Of a stretch of 64,000 bases of DNA, positions 53,633 through 61,981 are shown piece by piece. Numbering within the stretch: position 1 is the first letter of the stretch; each line of letters opens with the position of its first letter. Origin of the DNA: Streptomyces sp. man185 (GTDB taxonomy: Bacteria; Actinomycetota; Actinomycetes; Streptomycetales; Streptomycetaceae); contig NTHE01000037.1 in assembly GCA_002551355.1 (NCBI GenBank), positions 18,752 through 82,751 of the forward strand, given 5' to 3'. A program made the translations under genes and the position numbers. Below the pieces are notes generated by a model. That model searched no databases and had not been told where the DNA came from. It worked only from the letters and a program-made list of their open reading frames with translations.

Positions 53633-54304
53633 TCAGGCCGCCTTCGCCTTCGTCGCGTACATGTCCACGTACTCCTGGCCGGACAGCCGCATCACCTCGG
53701 CCATCACCGAGTCTGTCACCGCCCGCAGGACATAGCGGTCGCGGTCCATGCCCTCGTAGCGCGAGAACTCCATCGGCTCGCCGAAGCGCACCGTGACCTT
53801 GCCCGGCCGGGGCAGCCCCGCACCGCCCGGCTGCAGCTTGTCGGTCCCGATCATCGCGAACGGGATCACCGGCGCACCCGTCATCAGCGTCAGCCGCGCG
53901 ATGCCCGTACGGCCCCGGTAGAGCCGGCCGTCGGGGGAGCGGGTGCCCTCGGGGTAGATCGCGAAGGCCTGACCCTCCTCCAGCACCCGGCGGCCCGTCA
54001 TCAGCGCCGCGACCCCGCCCCGGCCGCCGTCCCGGTCCACCGGGATCATGCCGCAGCCGGTGAAGAACCAGGCCATCAGCTTGCCCTTGAGGCCCTTGCC
54101 CGTGACGTACTCGTCCTTGCCGATGTAGAACACCGGCCGGTCGCAGCAGATCGGCATGATCATCGAGTCGATGAACGTGAGGTGGTTGCCCGCGAGGATC
54201 ACCGGCCCGGTCCCGGGAATGTTCTCGGCGCCCTCCACCTGTGGGCGGAACATCAGGCGCAGAATCGGTCCGAGCACTGCCTTGATGACCGTGAGACGGG
54301 ACAA
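53633..54304 (-). CDS. 1-acyl-sn-glycerol-3-phosphate acyltransferase (PlsC family)
   Basis: 223 residues from TTG 54304, supported by GGAGGA six bases upstream. Acyltransferase motifs I to IV: GNHLTFIDSMIM (NHx4D), GMIPVDRDGGRGGV, YPEGTRSPDGRLYRG and GAPVIPFAMIG. It transfers an acyl chain to lysophosphatidic acid in membrane lipid synthesis, at the inner face of the membrane. Streptomyces have several paralogues, so the exact acceptor is not certain. Confidence 0.9.
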   Translation of the reverse strand: MSRLTVIKAVLGPILRLMFRPQVEGAENIPGTGPVILAGNHLTFIDSMIMPICCDRPVFYIGKDEYVTGKGLKGKLMAWFFTGCGMIPVDRDGGRGGVAALMTGRRVLEEGQAFAIYPEGTRSPDGRLYRGRTGIARLTLMTGAPVIPFAMIGTDKLQPGGAGLPRPGKVTVRFGEPMEFSRYEGMDRDRYVLRAVTDSVMAEVMRLSGQEYVDMYATKAKAA

Positions 54305-54568
54305 CGGTTCCTCCGGTGTCGTGGCCGGGCCGGCCGCGATGGAACAGGGTCCAAGGGGCGGTGGCCGGTGCCGACGGATGATGGTCGGTGCAGGTGAGGA
54401 CGATACTCGCGGGTATGCGCTGATCGCACATCGGGTTCACGGAGCGGATACGCGGTGTTGACATGTGTTTCCGCCACGTTGGCCGGAGGTCCGCCCTCCC
54501 GTACGTCTCCCAGCCTACGATCGGGCCTCGCTCGACCGGTCCCGGACATCACCAAGCGAGGAGCATTC

Positions 54569-55726
54569 ATGACGGAGCGTGTGCGGAAGACCCCCGGCCG
54601 GCGGACCCTCCTGGGCGCCGCGGTCCTCGGCACCGCGGCCCTCGGCCTGCCCGCCGCCGCCCAGGCGGCCGAGCGGGGGCGCGGTCAAGGCGACGGCCAC
54701 GGATCGCTGCGCGATCTGCCCGTGCCGACGGTGATCGGCCACCGGGGGGCCAGCGGCTACCGCCCCGAGCACACCCTCGGCTCCTACCAGCTGGCCCTCG
54801 ACATGGGCGCGCACATCATCGAGCAGGACCTCGTGCCGACCAAGGACGGCCACCTCGTTTGCCGCCACGAGAACGACATCACCGGCACCACGGACGTCGC
54901 CGACCACCCCGAGTTCGCCGACCGCAAGGCCACCAAGAGCATCGACGGCGTCTCCTACACCGGCTGGTTCACCGAGGACTTCACCCTCGCCGAGCTGAAG
55001 ACGCTGCGCGCCAAGGAGCGCATCCCCGGCAACCGCCCGGACAACACCCTCTACGACGGCCGCTGGGACGTCCCCACCTTCGAGGAGGTCCTGCGCTGGG
55101 CGGAGAAGGAAGGCCGCAGGCGCGGTGAGCCCGTCTGGCTGTACGTGGAGACCAAGCACCCCACCTACTTCCGGAAGCTCGGCCTCGGCCTGGAGGAGCC
55201 GCTCGCCCGGCTGCTGCGCCGCCACGGCCGGGACCGCCGGAACTCAGCCCTCATCCTCCAGTCCTTCGAGCCCGGCTCCGTCCAGCGCCTCGCCCGCCTG
55301 GTCGACACCCCGCGCATCGTCCTGCTGTCCGGCCCGAAGGAGCGCCCCTGGGACTTCGTCGAGTCGGGCGACCCGCGTACCGTCGCCGACCTGGTGAAGC
55401 CCGCCGGGCTGAAGTGGATGGCGTCCTTCGCCCAGGGCATCGGCCCCACCCTCGACCTGGTCATCCCGAAGGACGCCTCGGGACGGCTCACCGCCCCGAC
55501 CACGCTGGTCCGGGACGCGCACGCCAAGGGCCTGCTGCTGCACCCGTACACGCTGCGCAACGAGAACAGCTTCCTGCCCGCCGACTTCCGGCGCGGCACC
55601 GACCCCAACGCCTACGGGGACGTGTTCGGCGCCTGCGCGGCCTACCTCGCCACCGGCATCGACGGCATCTTCGCCGACCACCCGGACACGGCCCTCCTCG
55701 CGGCGGCGGACCACGCGGGACGCTGA
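54569..55726 (+). CDS. Secreted glycerophosphodiester phosphodiesterase
   Basis: 385 residues from ATG 54569 behind AGCGAGGAG. Twin-arginine signal GRRTLLGAAVLGTAALGLPA with cleavage near AQA. The GDPD TIM barrel shows VIGHRGASGYRPEHTLGSYQ with catalytic His and Glu, HIIEQDLVPTKDGHLVCRHE with the metal-binding acids, and WLYVETKHPTYF. It hydrolyses phosphodiesters of deacylated phospholipids, or teichoic acids, outside the cell, releasing glycerol-3-phosphate (GlpQ-like). Confidence 0.92.
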   Translation: MTERVRKTPGRRTLLGAAVLGTAALGLPAAAQAAERGRGQGDGHGSLRDLPVPTVIGHRGASGYRPEHTLGSYQLALDMGAHIIEQDLVPTKDGHLVCRHENDITGTTDVADHPEFADRKATKSIDGVSYTGWFTEDFTLAELKTLRAKERIPGNRPDNTLYDGRWDVPTFEEVLRWAEKEGRRRGEPVWLYVETKHPTYFRKLGLGLEEPLARLLRRHGRDRRNSALILQSFEPGSVQRLARLVDTPRIVLLSGPKERPWDFVESGDPRTVADLVKPAGLKWMASFAQGIGPTLDLVIPKDASGRLTAPTTLVRDAHAKGLLLHPYTLRNENSFLPADFRRGTDPNAYGDVFGACAAYLATGIDGIFADHPDTALLAAADHAGR

Positions 55727-55745
55727 CGCGGCAGGGATGCGGGGG

Positions 55746-55795
55746 CGGTGCGCCTCGCGTGCGGGAGGCGCACCGCGTGTACGGGAGGCGCACCG
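55746..55795 (+). terminator. Terminator with a duplicated 3' arm
   Basis: Left arm CGGTGCGCCTC (55746-55756) can pair perfectly with either of two copies of GAGGCGCACCG (55765-55775 and 55785-55795). The copies belong to a direct repeat of about 20 bases. Confidence 0.55.
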
Positions 55796-55881
55796 TCAGC
55801 CGCGCGCTCCCGGATGCCCCGGTCGGGTGGTGCGGCGCGTCCGGAGCAACCGGCCGCCCCCACCGGCACGTCCGCCGGGAC

Positions 55882-56427
55882 ATGACGCTTCTCGATCATG
55901 ACCTCGACCCGGCCGCCGCCACCGCCCTCGTCGTCCGCGCGTTACAACCCCTGGTGCGCGCGGAGGCGAGGGCCGAGGCCCCGGCCGCCGGGGTCGAACC
56001 CGCCGACCTCGAACAGGGCGTCTGGGTGCGGCTGCTGGAGCGCCCGGCCGCCGCCGGACCACCCGCCGACGCGGCCCGCTGGGTGCGCGACACCGTACGG
56101 GCCGAGGCCCGCCGGGGCCGCCGCACGGCCCGGCGGGAACGCCCGTACGCCGGGACGGAACCCACCGCCGGACCGGCCGACTGCCCGGAACGCGCCGCGC
56201 TCGGGGCCGCCGAACGCCGGGCGCTGCGCTCCGCGATGGCCCGGCTGCCCGGCCGCTGCCCCCGGCTGCTGGAGGCGCTGCTCGCCCCCGGAGACCCGAC
56301 CTACCGGGAAATCGCAGGGGAGTTGGGTATGTCACAGGGGAGTTTGGGTCCGATCCGTTCCCGTTGCCTTGGATGTCTGCGCAGAATGCTGGCTGCGGAG
56401 GTTGTCGCCCCATCCGTGCGGGGATAG
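55882..56427 (+). CDS. Small sigma-70 family (ECF-like) sigma factor
   Basis: 181 residues from ATG 55882. Region 2 is poorly conserved (ALVVRALQPLVRAEARAEAP through LEQGVWVRLLERP). Region 4 is clear: RLPGRCPRLLEALLAPGDPT then YREIAGELGMSQGSLGPIRS and RCLGCLRRML, the helix-turn-helix that reads the -35. No anti-sigma gene is adjacent. There is no strong ribosome site. The promoter set is unknown. Confidence 0.8.
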   Translation: MTLLDHDLDPAAATALVVRALQPLVRAEARAEAPAAGVEPADLEQGVWVRLLERPAAAGPPADAARWVRDTVRAEARRGRRTARRERPYAGTEPTAGPADCPERAALGAAERRALRSAMARLPGRCPRLLEALLAPGDPTYREIAGELGMSQGSLGPIRSRCLGCLRRMLAAEVVAPSVRG

Positions 56428-56473
56428 GGAGCGGTAGGCAACCGGCGGACAGGTGAGCGGGAGGCGTGCACAC

Positions 56474-56977
56474 ATGGGCATGAGCGTGACCATCTCGGCG
56501 GCGACGGCACAGGACGTCGAGCAGATCTTCAGACTTCAGTACCTCTGCTTCCAGCGCGAGGCGGAGCTGTACGACAACTACCGGATCGACCCACTCGTCC
56601 AGAGCCTCGAATCGCTGCGCGCCGAAGTCGCCGACGACCTGGTGTTCGTGGCCCGGCTCGGTGACGAAGTCGTCGGCACGGTCCGAGGATTCACCGACCC
56701 CGACGGCACGGGACTGATCGGCAAGCTCTGCGTCCACCCCCGCCTCCAGGGCCACGGCCTGGGCGCCCGGCTGCTGCTGGCCGCCGAGTCGGCGCTGACC
56801 GTCGAGCGGGCGGCGACCCGTTTCCGGCTGCACAGCGGCCACCGCAGCGAGGGCAATCTGCGGCTCTACCGGCGGGCCGGATACGCGCGGGTCGGGGCCG
56901 TCACCGGAGCCGACGGCGTACAGCTGATCCTTCTCGAGAAGGACGCCGCCGCCCGGGACTTCGTGGCCAGCGCCTGA
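56474..56977 (+). CDS. GNAT-family N-acetyltransferase
   Basis: 167 residues from ATG 56474 behind GGGAGG; ATG 56480 is an alternative. GNAT core: LVFVARLGDEVVGTVRGF, acetyl-CoA loop LCVHPRLQGHGLGARLLLAA (Q/RxxGxG/A) at about 88-108, and LYRRAGYARVG in motif B. Cytoplasmic acetyl transfer to an amine; substrate unknown. Confidence 0.88.
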   Translation: MGMSVTISAATAQDVEQIFRLQYLCFQREAELYDNYRIDPLVQSLESLRAEVADDLVFVARLGDEVVGTVRGFTDPDGTGLIGKLCVHPRLQGHGLGARLLLAAESALTVERAATRFRLHSGHRSEGNLRLYRRAGYARVGAVTGADGVQLILLEKDAAARDFVASA

Positions 56978-56998
56978 CCCAGGGCGGAACGGCAGGCC

Positions 56999-57439
56999 TC
57001 AGACCGCTGCCGTCCTCGCGCGGCGCAGCCAGATCATCCCGGTGACCGGCAGGATCACCGGGATGAAGAGGTAGCCCATCCCGAAGTCCGACCACACCGT
57101 CGAGTCCGGGAACGCGGCCGGTTCGGCCAGCGTCCACGCGCCGACGACCAGCACGCCCAGCAGCTCCGCCGCACAGCACACCAGTGCCGCCCTGCGGGCC
57201 TTCTCCCCGCCGCGCACCAGGGAGTACGTGATGAAGCCGTAGACCACGGCCGCGACCGCCGAGAGCGTGTAGGCCAGCGGGGCGCGGTCGAAGCCCCGGG
57301 CGATCTCGACGATCGTGCGCGAGGCCGCCGCGACCGTGAACACCCCGTAGAACCAGACCAGGACCCGGCCGGGCCCTGTGCCCAGCTCGAAGGGCGGCTT
57401 CGGGGTCGTGGCCGCCTCGGAGCGGTCGGTGTCGCTCAC
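56999..57439 (-). CDS. Small four-helix membrane protein
   Basis: 146 residues from GTG 57439, one base after the stop of the upstream gene and behind GGGGAAA; ATG 57460 would overlap that gene by 20 bases. Four transmembrane helices (for example LVWFYGVFTVAAASRTIVEI; ALVCCAAELLGVLVVGAWTL; MGYLFIPVILPVTGMIWL). Forms a two-gene unit with the next protein. Function unknown. Confidence 0.75.
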   Translation of the reverse strand: MSDTDRSEAATTPKPPFELGTGPGRVLVWFYGVFTVAAASRTIVEIARGFDRAPLAYTLSAVAAVVYGFITYSLVRGGEKARRAALVCCAAELLGVLVVGAWTLAEPAAFPDSTVWSDFGMGYLFIPVILPVTGMIWLRRARTAAV

Positions 57440-57440
57440 G

Positions 57441-57800
57441 TCAGTTTCCCCAGATGTCATAGAGCCGGACCTCCAGCACCGCCAGCACGACCGCGCCCGC
57501 CGCCACCGTGACCGATCCCCAGCGGGTCCGCTCGGTCAACGACAGGAATCCGGCCGCGGGCACGGCGGCGAACGAACCGATCAGATAGGCGATGAACACC
57601 GCCATCCCCTGCTCCGGCCGCTCCCCGCGCGCCAGCTGCACGACGCCCACCACCAGCTGGGCCAGCGCCAGCACGGAGACGACCGCCATCCCGATGAAAT
57701 GCCAGTCCTTCGTCGGCTGGTCCCGGTAGGCGGCGTGTCCGCACCAGGCGGCGAGGGCGAGCGCGGTCACGGCGACCGCGACCGTCAGGGCGTCAAGCAT
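57441..57800 (-). CDS. Small membrane protein, first gene of a leaderless pair
   Basis: 119 residues, about four transmembrane helices (MLDALTVAVAVTALALAAWC; HFIGMAVVSVLALAQLVVGV; AVFIAYLIGSFAAVPAAGF). ATG 57800 lies six bases after TACCCT on the minus strand, so the mRNA is probably leaderless. It is cotranscribed with the downstream membrane protein (one-base gap). Function unknown. Confidence 0.78.
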   Translation of the reverse strand: MLDALTVAVAVTALALAAWCGHAAYRDQPTKDWHFIGMAVVSVLALAQLVVGVVQLARGERPEQGMAVFIAYLIGSFAAVPAAGFLSLTERTRWGSVTVAAGAVVLAVLEVRLYDIWGN

Positions 57801-58096
57801 GAGTCGAGGGTATTACGGACGGATCGCCCGCCCGCGTGCGGCCCCGACGATCGCGGAGGCAGTCCGCGCACGGGCGCCGGGATCGTGGCCTTGGCCACAA
57901 CCGGCGGACGGTGTTCCGCTCCCGGGCCGCCGTGCCGCCATCGGACGCACCTCCGTATCGGGATCGTCGTTGCAGGTCACAGGCGTGCGCCGGAGGCCGG
58001 GCGACGGAACCGGAAGGGCGGGATCCGCCCATCCAGCACTGTCCGCTATGCGGACAGCCGGGATCGCGGAGACCTCACGTCTGTTTTACTTGGCCC
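57801..58096 (+). other. Intergenic region upstream of the met leader, with palindrome
   Basis: No gene was recognised. A perfect inverted repeat CTGTCCG (58039-58045), five-base spacer CTATG, CGGACAG (58051-58057) lies just before the expected -35 region of the leader ORF. The TCCGCTATGCGGA core resembles sites bound by IclR-type regulators. Confidence 0.5.
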
Positions 58097-58183
58097 ATGA
58101 CCACGACGAGCAGCCGCACCCTTGCGACCGAGGCGATCAGCACGCCCGGTGCTCGTTGTATGTGTCGAATGCGCGCCTTCTGA
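58097..58183 (+). CDS. Putative Cys/Met leader peptide upstream of metNIQ
   Basis: 28 codons: MTTTSSRTLATEAISTPGAR then CMCRMRAF and stop. Codons 21-25 are Cys-Met-Cys-Arg-Met, an extreme density of rare sulfur amino acids just before the stop. ATG 58097 is six bases after TTTACT, so it may be translated from a leaderless message. Ribosome stalling at these codons when cysteine or methionine is short could control metNIQ 219 bases downstream. Short hairpins follow (for example CTCGC-GCCCCGAA-GCGAG), but a definite terminator/antiterminator pair was not resolved. Confidence 0.5.
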   Translation: MTTTSSRTLATEAISTPGARCMCRMRAF

Positions 58184-58401
58184 GGGCCCCCGCCTGAGCC
58201 TCGCGCCCCGAAGCGAGACCGAGCCTGTGCCGTTCGCAGCCAGTGGAACGAGCCTGCCCGCGCATGCGCTGCCCCCGGCCGATCGCCGCCTGAAGCCATG
58301 CCGAGACGTAACCCGGCCGACCAGCCCGAACAGTCTCCTCGACGAATGCCCCGTGCCCGGCGGACACCGCGCCGCGCACTCGACAGTGACGGAAACCCCC
58401 T

Positions 58402-59481
58402 GTGATCACCACGACGGGCCTCACGAAGGTCTACCAGTCGCGCGACCGCGAGGTCACCGCACTCGACGGCGTCGACCTGCACGTCCGCGAGGGCGAGGTG
58501 TACGGCGTCATCGGACAGAGCGGCGCCGGCAAGTCCTCCCTCATCCGCTGCGTCAACCTCCTGGAACGCCCCACCTCCGGCACCGTGACGGTGGCCGGCC
58601 AGGACCTCACCGCCCTCGCCGGCCGCGGCCGGCGGGCGAGCGCGGAGCTGCGCCGGGCGCGCACCCGCATCGGCATGGTCTTCCAGCACTTCAACCTGCT
58701 GGACTCCCGCCCCGTCCTGGACAACGTGGAACTGCCGTTGGAGATCCTCGGCGTCTCCGGCCAGGCACGCACCCGCAAGGCCAAGGAACTGCTCGACCTG
58801 GTCGGCCTCGCCGAAAAGGCGAAGTCCTACCCCGGTCAGCTCTCCGGCGGCCAGAAGCAGCGCGTGGGCATAGCCCGCGCCCTCGCGGGCGACCCCCAGG
58901 TGCTGCTCTCGGACGAGGCGACCTCCGCGCTCGACCCCGAGACCACCCGGTCCATCCTCCAACTGCTGCGCGATCTCAACCAGCAGCTCGGCCTCACCGT
59001 CCTCCTCATCACCCACGAGATGGACGTCGTCAAGACCGTCTGCGACTCCGCCGCGCTCATGCAGCGCGGCCGGATCGTCGAGTCCGGGACCGTCGGCGAA
59101 CTCCTCGCCACCCCCGGCTCCGAACTGGCCCACGAGCTGTTCCCGGTCGGCGGGGCCGCCTCCGGCCCGGACCGCACGGTCGTCGACGTCACCTTCCAGG
59201 GGGAGTCGGCCTCCCAGCCGGTCATCTCCCAGCTCTCGCGGACGTACAACATCGACATCTCGATCCTCGGCGCCGCGATGGACACCGTCGGCGGCAAGCA
59301 GATCGGCCGGATGCGCATCGAGCTGCCGGGCCGGTTCGAGGAGAACGTCGTCCCCATCGGCTTCCTGCGCGAACAGGGCCTCCAGGCCGAGGTCGTCGAC
59401 GGTGAGCCCGCCGCGACCACCGCAGCCCCCGCCGTACCGGAGCAGACGTCCGCCGCGCTCACCAAGGAGGTCGTCAAGTGA
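58402..59481 (+). CDS. metN: Methionine ABC transporter ATP-binding protein
   Basis: 359 residues from GTG 58402. ABC ATPase (about 1-245): Walker A GQSGAGKSSLIRCVNLLE, Q loop VFQHFNLLD, signature LSGGQKQRVGIARAL, Walker B VLLSDEATSALDPET, and H loop THEMD. The C-terminal NIL domain (about 265-340, VVDVTFQGESASQPVISQLS) binds methionine and shuts the transporter when cell methionine is high. Its stop overlaps the metI GTG by 4 bp. Confidence 0.95.
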   Translation: MITTTGLTKVYQSRDREVTALDGVDLHVREGEVYGVIGQSGAGKSSLIRCVNLLERPTSGTVTVAGQDLTALAGRGRRASAELRRARTRIGMVFQHFNLLDSRPVLDNVELPLEILGVSGQARTRKAKELLDLVGLAEKAKSYPGQLSGGQKQRVGIARALAGDPQVLLSDEATSALDPETTRSILQLLRDLNQQLGLTVLLITHEMDVVKTVCDSAALMQRGRIVESGTVGELLATPGSELAHELFPVGGAASGPDRTVVDVTFQGESASQPVISQLSRTYNIDISILGAAMDTVGGKQIGRMRIELPGRFEENVVPIGFLREQGLQAEVVDGEPAATTAAPAVPEQTSAALTKEVVK

Positions 59482-60149
59482 CCTGGTCCGAAATGCAGCC
59501 CCTGCTGACCCAGGGCACCCTCGACACCCTCTACATGGTGCTGTGGTCCGCGCTGGTCACTGTCGCCGGCGGACTGCCGCTCGGCGTCCTGCTCGTCCTC
59601 ACCGACAAGGGCGGACTGCTGCAGAACACCGTGGTGAACAAGGTCGTCGGCGTGATCGTGAACATCGGCCGCTCGCTGCCGTTCATCATCCTGCTGATCG
59701 CCCTGATCCCCTTCACCACCTGGATCGTCGGCACCTTCATCGGCCCCACCGCGATGATCGTGCCGCTCGCCGTCGGCGCCATCCCGTTCTTCGCCCGGCT
59801 CGTCGAGACGGCGATCCGCGAGGTCGACCACGGGCTCGTCGAAGCGGTCCAGTCGATGGGCGGCTCCATCCCCACCATCGTCCGCAAGGTGCTCCTCCCG
59901 CAGGCCCTGCCCTCGCTCGTCTCGGGCGTCACCACCACCCTGATCGTGCTAATCGGCTACTCCGCGATGGCCGGCGCGGTCGGCGGCGAAGGGCTCGGCT
60001 CCAAAGCCGTCACCTACGGATTCCAGCGCTTCGACAACCAGTTCATGCTGATCACCGTCGCGCTGCTGATCGTCATCGTCACCGTGATCCAGCTGATCGG
60101 CGACCTCACCGTCCGGCTGCTGGCCCGCCGCGGCCGCACCGCCTCCTAG
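59478..60149 (+). CDS. metI: Methionine ABC transporter permease
   Basis: 223 residues from GTG 59478 (GTGA overlap with metN). Five transmembrane helices and the EAA loop (LVEAVQSMGGSIPTIVRKVL) that docks on MetN. MetI-type signature NIGRSLPFIILLIALIPFT. Forms the membrane pore of the MetNIQ importer. Confidence 0.95.
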   Translation: MTWSEMQPLLTQGTLDTLYMVLWSALVTVAGGLPLGVLLVLTDKGGLLQNTVVNKVVGVIVNIGRSLPFIILLIALIPFTTWIVGTFIGPTAMIVPLAVGAIPFFARLVETAIREVDHGLVEAVQSMGGSIPTIVRKVLLPQALPSLVSGVTTTLIVLIGYSAMAGAVGGEGLGSKAVTYGFQRFDNQFMLITVALLIVIVTVIQLIGDLTVRLLARRGRTAS

Positions 60150-60217
60150 GACTTTCCGTCCCCACCGAGCCCGAACTCCTTGTCCGGGCGCACCACCACA
60201 AGAAAGAGGCACTTTTC

Positions 60218-61084
60218 GTGCGCAAGAACATCAAGATCACCGCAGCTGCCGCCGCCACCGCCGCCCTCGCGATCGGCCTCAGCGCCTGCGGTACGTCCTC
60301 CGACCCGGCGTCCAAGGGCGAGACCGGCGCGAACGCCGACACCTCCAAGGCCCTGGTCGTCGCCGCGTCCCCGACGCCGCACGCCGACATCCTGAACTTC
60401 GTCAAGAAGAACCTGGCGGACGAGGAAGGCCTGAAGCTGGAGGTCAAGGAGTTCACGGACTACGTCCTGCCGAACACCGCCACCCAGAACGGCCAGGTCG
60501 ACGCCAACTTCTTCCAGCACAAGCCCTACCTGGACGACTTCAACGCCAAGCAGAAGACCACCATCGTCCCGGTGGTCAACGTGCACCTGGAGCCGCTCGG
60601 CCTCTACTCCAAGACGGTCAAGGACCTGAAGGACATCAAGGCCGGCCAGACCATAGCCGTCCCCAACGACACCACCAACGGCGGCCGCGCCCTCCAGCTG
60701 CTCGCCGAGAACGGCCTCATCACCCTCAAGGACGGCGTCGGCACCAGCGCCAGGCTGAGTGACATCACCGACAAGAAGGGCCTGGAGTTCAAGGAGCTGG
60801 AGGCCGCCACCGTGCCCCGCGCCCTGGACGACGTGGACGCCGCCGTCATCAACGGCAACTACGCCATCGAGGCCGACCTGAAGCCCGGCAAGGACTCCAT
60901 CGCCCTGGAGAAGGCCGAGGGCAACCCGTACGCCAACTTCCTCGCGGTCAAGGACGGCAACGAGAAGGACCCGCGCGTCGAGAAGCTCGCCAAGCTCCTC
61001 AACTCCGACGAGGTCAAGAAGTTCATCGAGGACACCTACCAGGGCTCGATCGTCCCGTCCTTCGGTACGCCCGCCAAGTCCTGA
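60218..61084 (+). CDS. metQ: Methionine-binding lipoprotein
   Basis: 288 residues from GTG 60218. Signal peptide with lipobox IGLSAC, lipid-modified Cys24. The NlpA/MetQ fold follows: VAASPTPHADILNFVKKNLA, DYVLPNTATQNGQVDANFFQ then HKPYLDDF, and IAVPNDTTNGGRALQLLAEN. It is the extracytoplasmic receptor for D/L-methionine feeding MetNI. Last gene of the operon; a 19-bp terminator follows. Confidence 0.96.
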   Translation: MRKNIKITAAAAATAALAIGLSACGTSSDPASKGETGANADTSKALVVAASPTPHADILNFVKKNLADEEGLKLEVKEFTDYVLPNTATQNGQVDANFFQHKPYLDDFNAKQKTTIVPVVNVHLEPLGLYSKTVKDLKDIKAGQTIAVPNDTTNGGRALQLLAENGLITLKDGVGTSARLSDITDKKGLEFKELEAATVPRALDDVDAAVINGNYAIEADLKPGKDSIALEKAEGNPYANFLAVKDGNEKDPRVEKLAKLLNSDEVKKFIEDTYQGSIVPSFGTPAKS

Positions 61085-61103
61085 CACCCGCCCGGCACTT
61101 GTC

Positions 61104-61147
61104 GACGGAGCCCCGCACCTCCCTGCCCGGAGGTGCGGGGCTCCGTC
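61104..61147 (+). terminator. metNIQ terminator
   Basis: A perfect 19-bp stem (61104-61122 with 61129-61147, beginning GACGGAGCCCCGCACC) and six-base loop. Confidence 0.85.
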
Positions 61148-61225
61148 GTGCCGACCCGCCCATGCACAAGGCGGACCCGATGCTGCATGCTGTGCTTTTA
61201 CCCGGTCTTCGGCATGGAGCTGCGC

Positions 61226-61873
61226 ATGACTACCACCTTTCCGTCCATCTCCATCAGCACGGACAGGTTGGTGATGCGCCCCTTCGAGATGGCCGACATC
61301 CCCGCGCACATCGAGATGATGAACGACGAGATGGTCACCGCCTGGATGAACGGGCCGAACCCGTACACCCAGGTCGACGCCGAACGCTGGGTCCGCAGGA
61401 TCGCCCCCGCCGAACGCACCGGCGGCCAGGGCATCGCCCTCGCCGTCACCGAGTTCCTCACCCAGCGGCTCGTCGGCAGCGTCCGCCTCCTCAACACCGA
61501 CTGGCGCACCCGCTCCACCGAGGTCCGCTACATCACCGCCCCCTGGGCCCGCGGCGAGGGGTACGCCACCGAATCCGTGCTCGCCATAGCCGAGTGGCTC
61601 TTCCGCGACCAGGGCTTCGAACGCATCGAGCTGCGCACCCCCGCCGACAACACCGCATCCCAGCAGGTCGCCCAGAAGCTCGGCTGCATCAGCGAGGGCG
61701 TCCTGCGCAACGCCCGCATCGCCCGCACCCGGACCGAGAACGGCACCGACGGGGGCTGGACCGACATCCGCACCGACCTGATCGTCTGGGGCCTCCTCCC
61801 CGAGGACCTCGAAGGGGTCGCCGAGCAGCTCGCGGACGCCGGCGGCTACGGCACGTACAACGACTGGAAGTAG
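61226..61873 (+). CDS. GNAT acetyltransferase, RimJ/RimL type
   Basis: 215 residues from ATG 61226, chosen for GGAG seven bases upstream; ATG 61214 is possible. RimJ/RimL-like pattern: TDRLVMRPFEMADIPAHIEM, GQGIALAVTEFLTQRLVGSV, WARGEGYATESVLAIAEWLF with the acetyl-CoA loop, and IELRTPADNTASQQVAQKLG then CISEGVLRN. It may acetylate protein N-termini or small amines; substrate unknown. Confidence 0.88.
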   Translation: MTTTFPSISISTDRLVMRPFEMADIPAHIEMMNDEMVTAWMNGPNPYTQVDAERWVRRIAPAERTGGQGIALAVTEFLTQRLVGSVRLLNTDWRTRSTEVRYITAPWARGEGYATESVLAIAEWLFRDQGFERIELRTPADNTASQQVAQKLGCISEGVLRNARIARTRTENGTDGGWTDIRTDLIVWGLLPEDLEGVAEQLADAGGYGTYNDWK

Positions 61874-61981
61874 AGCCCGAGGCCACCCGCGGGCCCAAGG
61901 CCCGGACCAGGTACTCTCACCCCTGCCCGGCACACACGGGTGGACGCCCCACTCCTCCGACACCCCAGGAGACAGACGACG

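Noticed and set aside
58184..58401. SAM riboswitch before metNIQ
   Set aside because: The conserved SAM-I core and kink-turn sequences were not found; a Cys/Met leader peptide is a better explanation.
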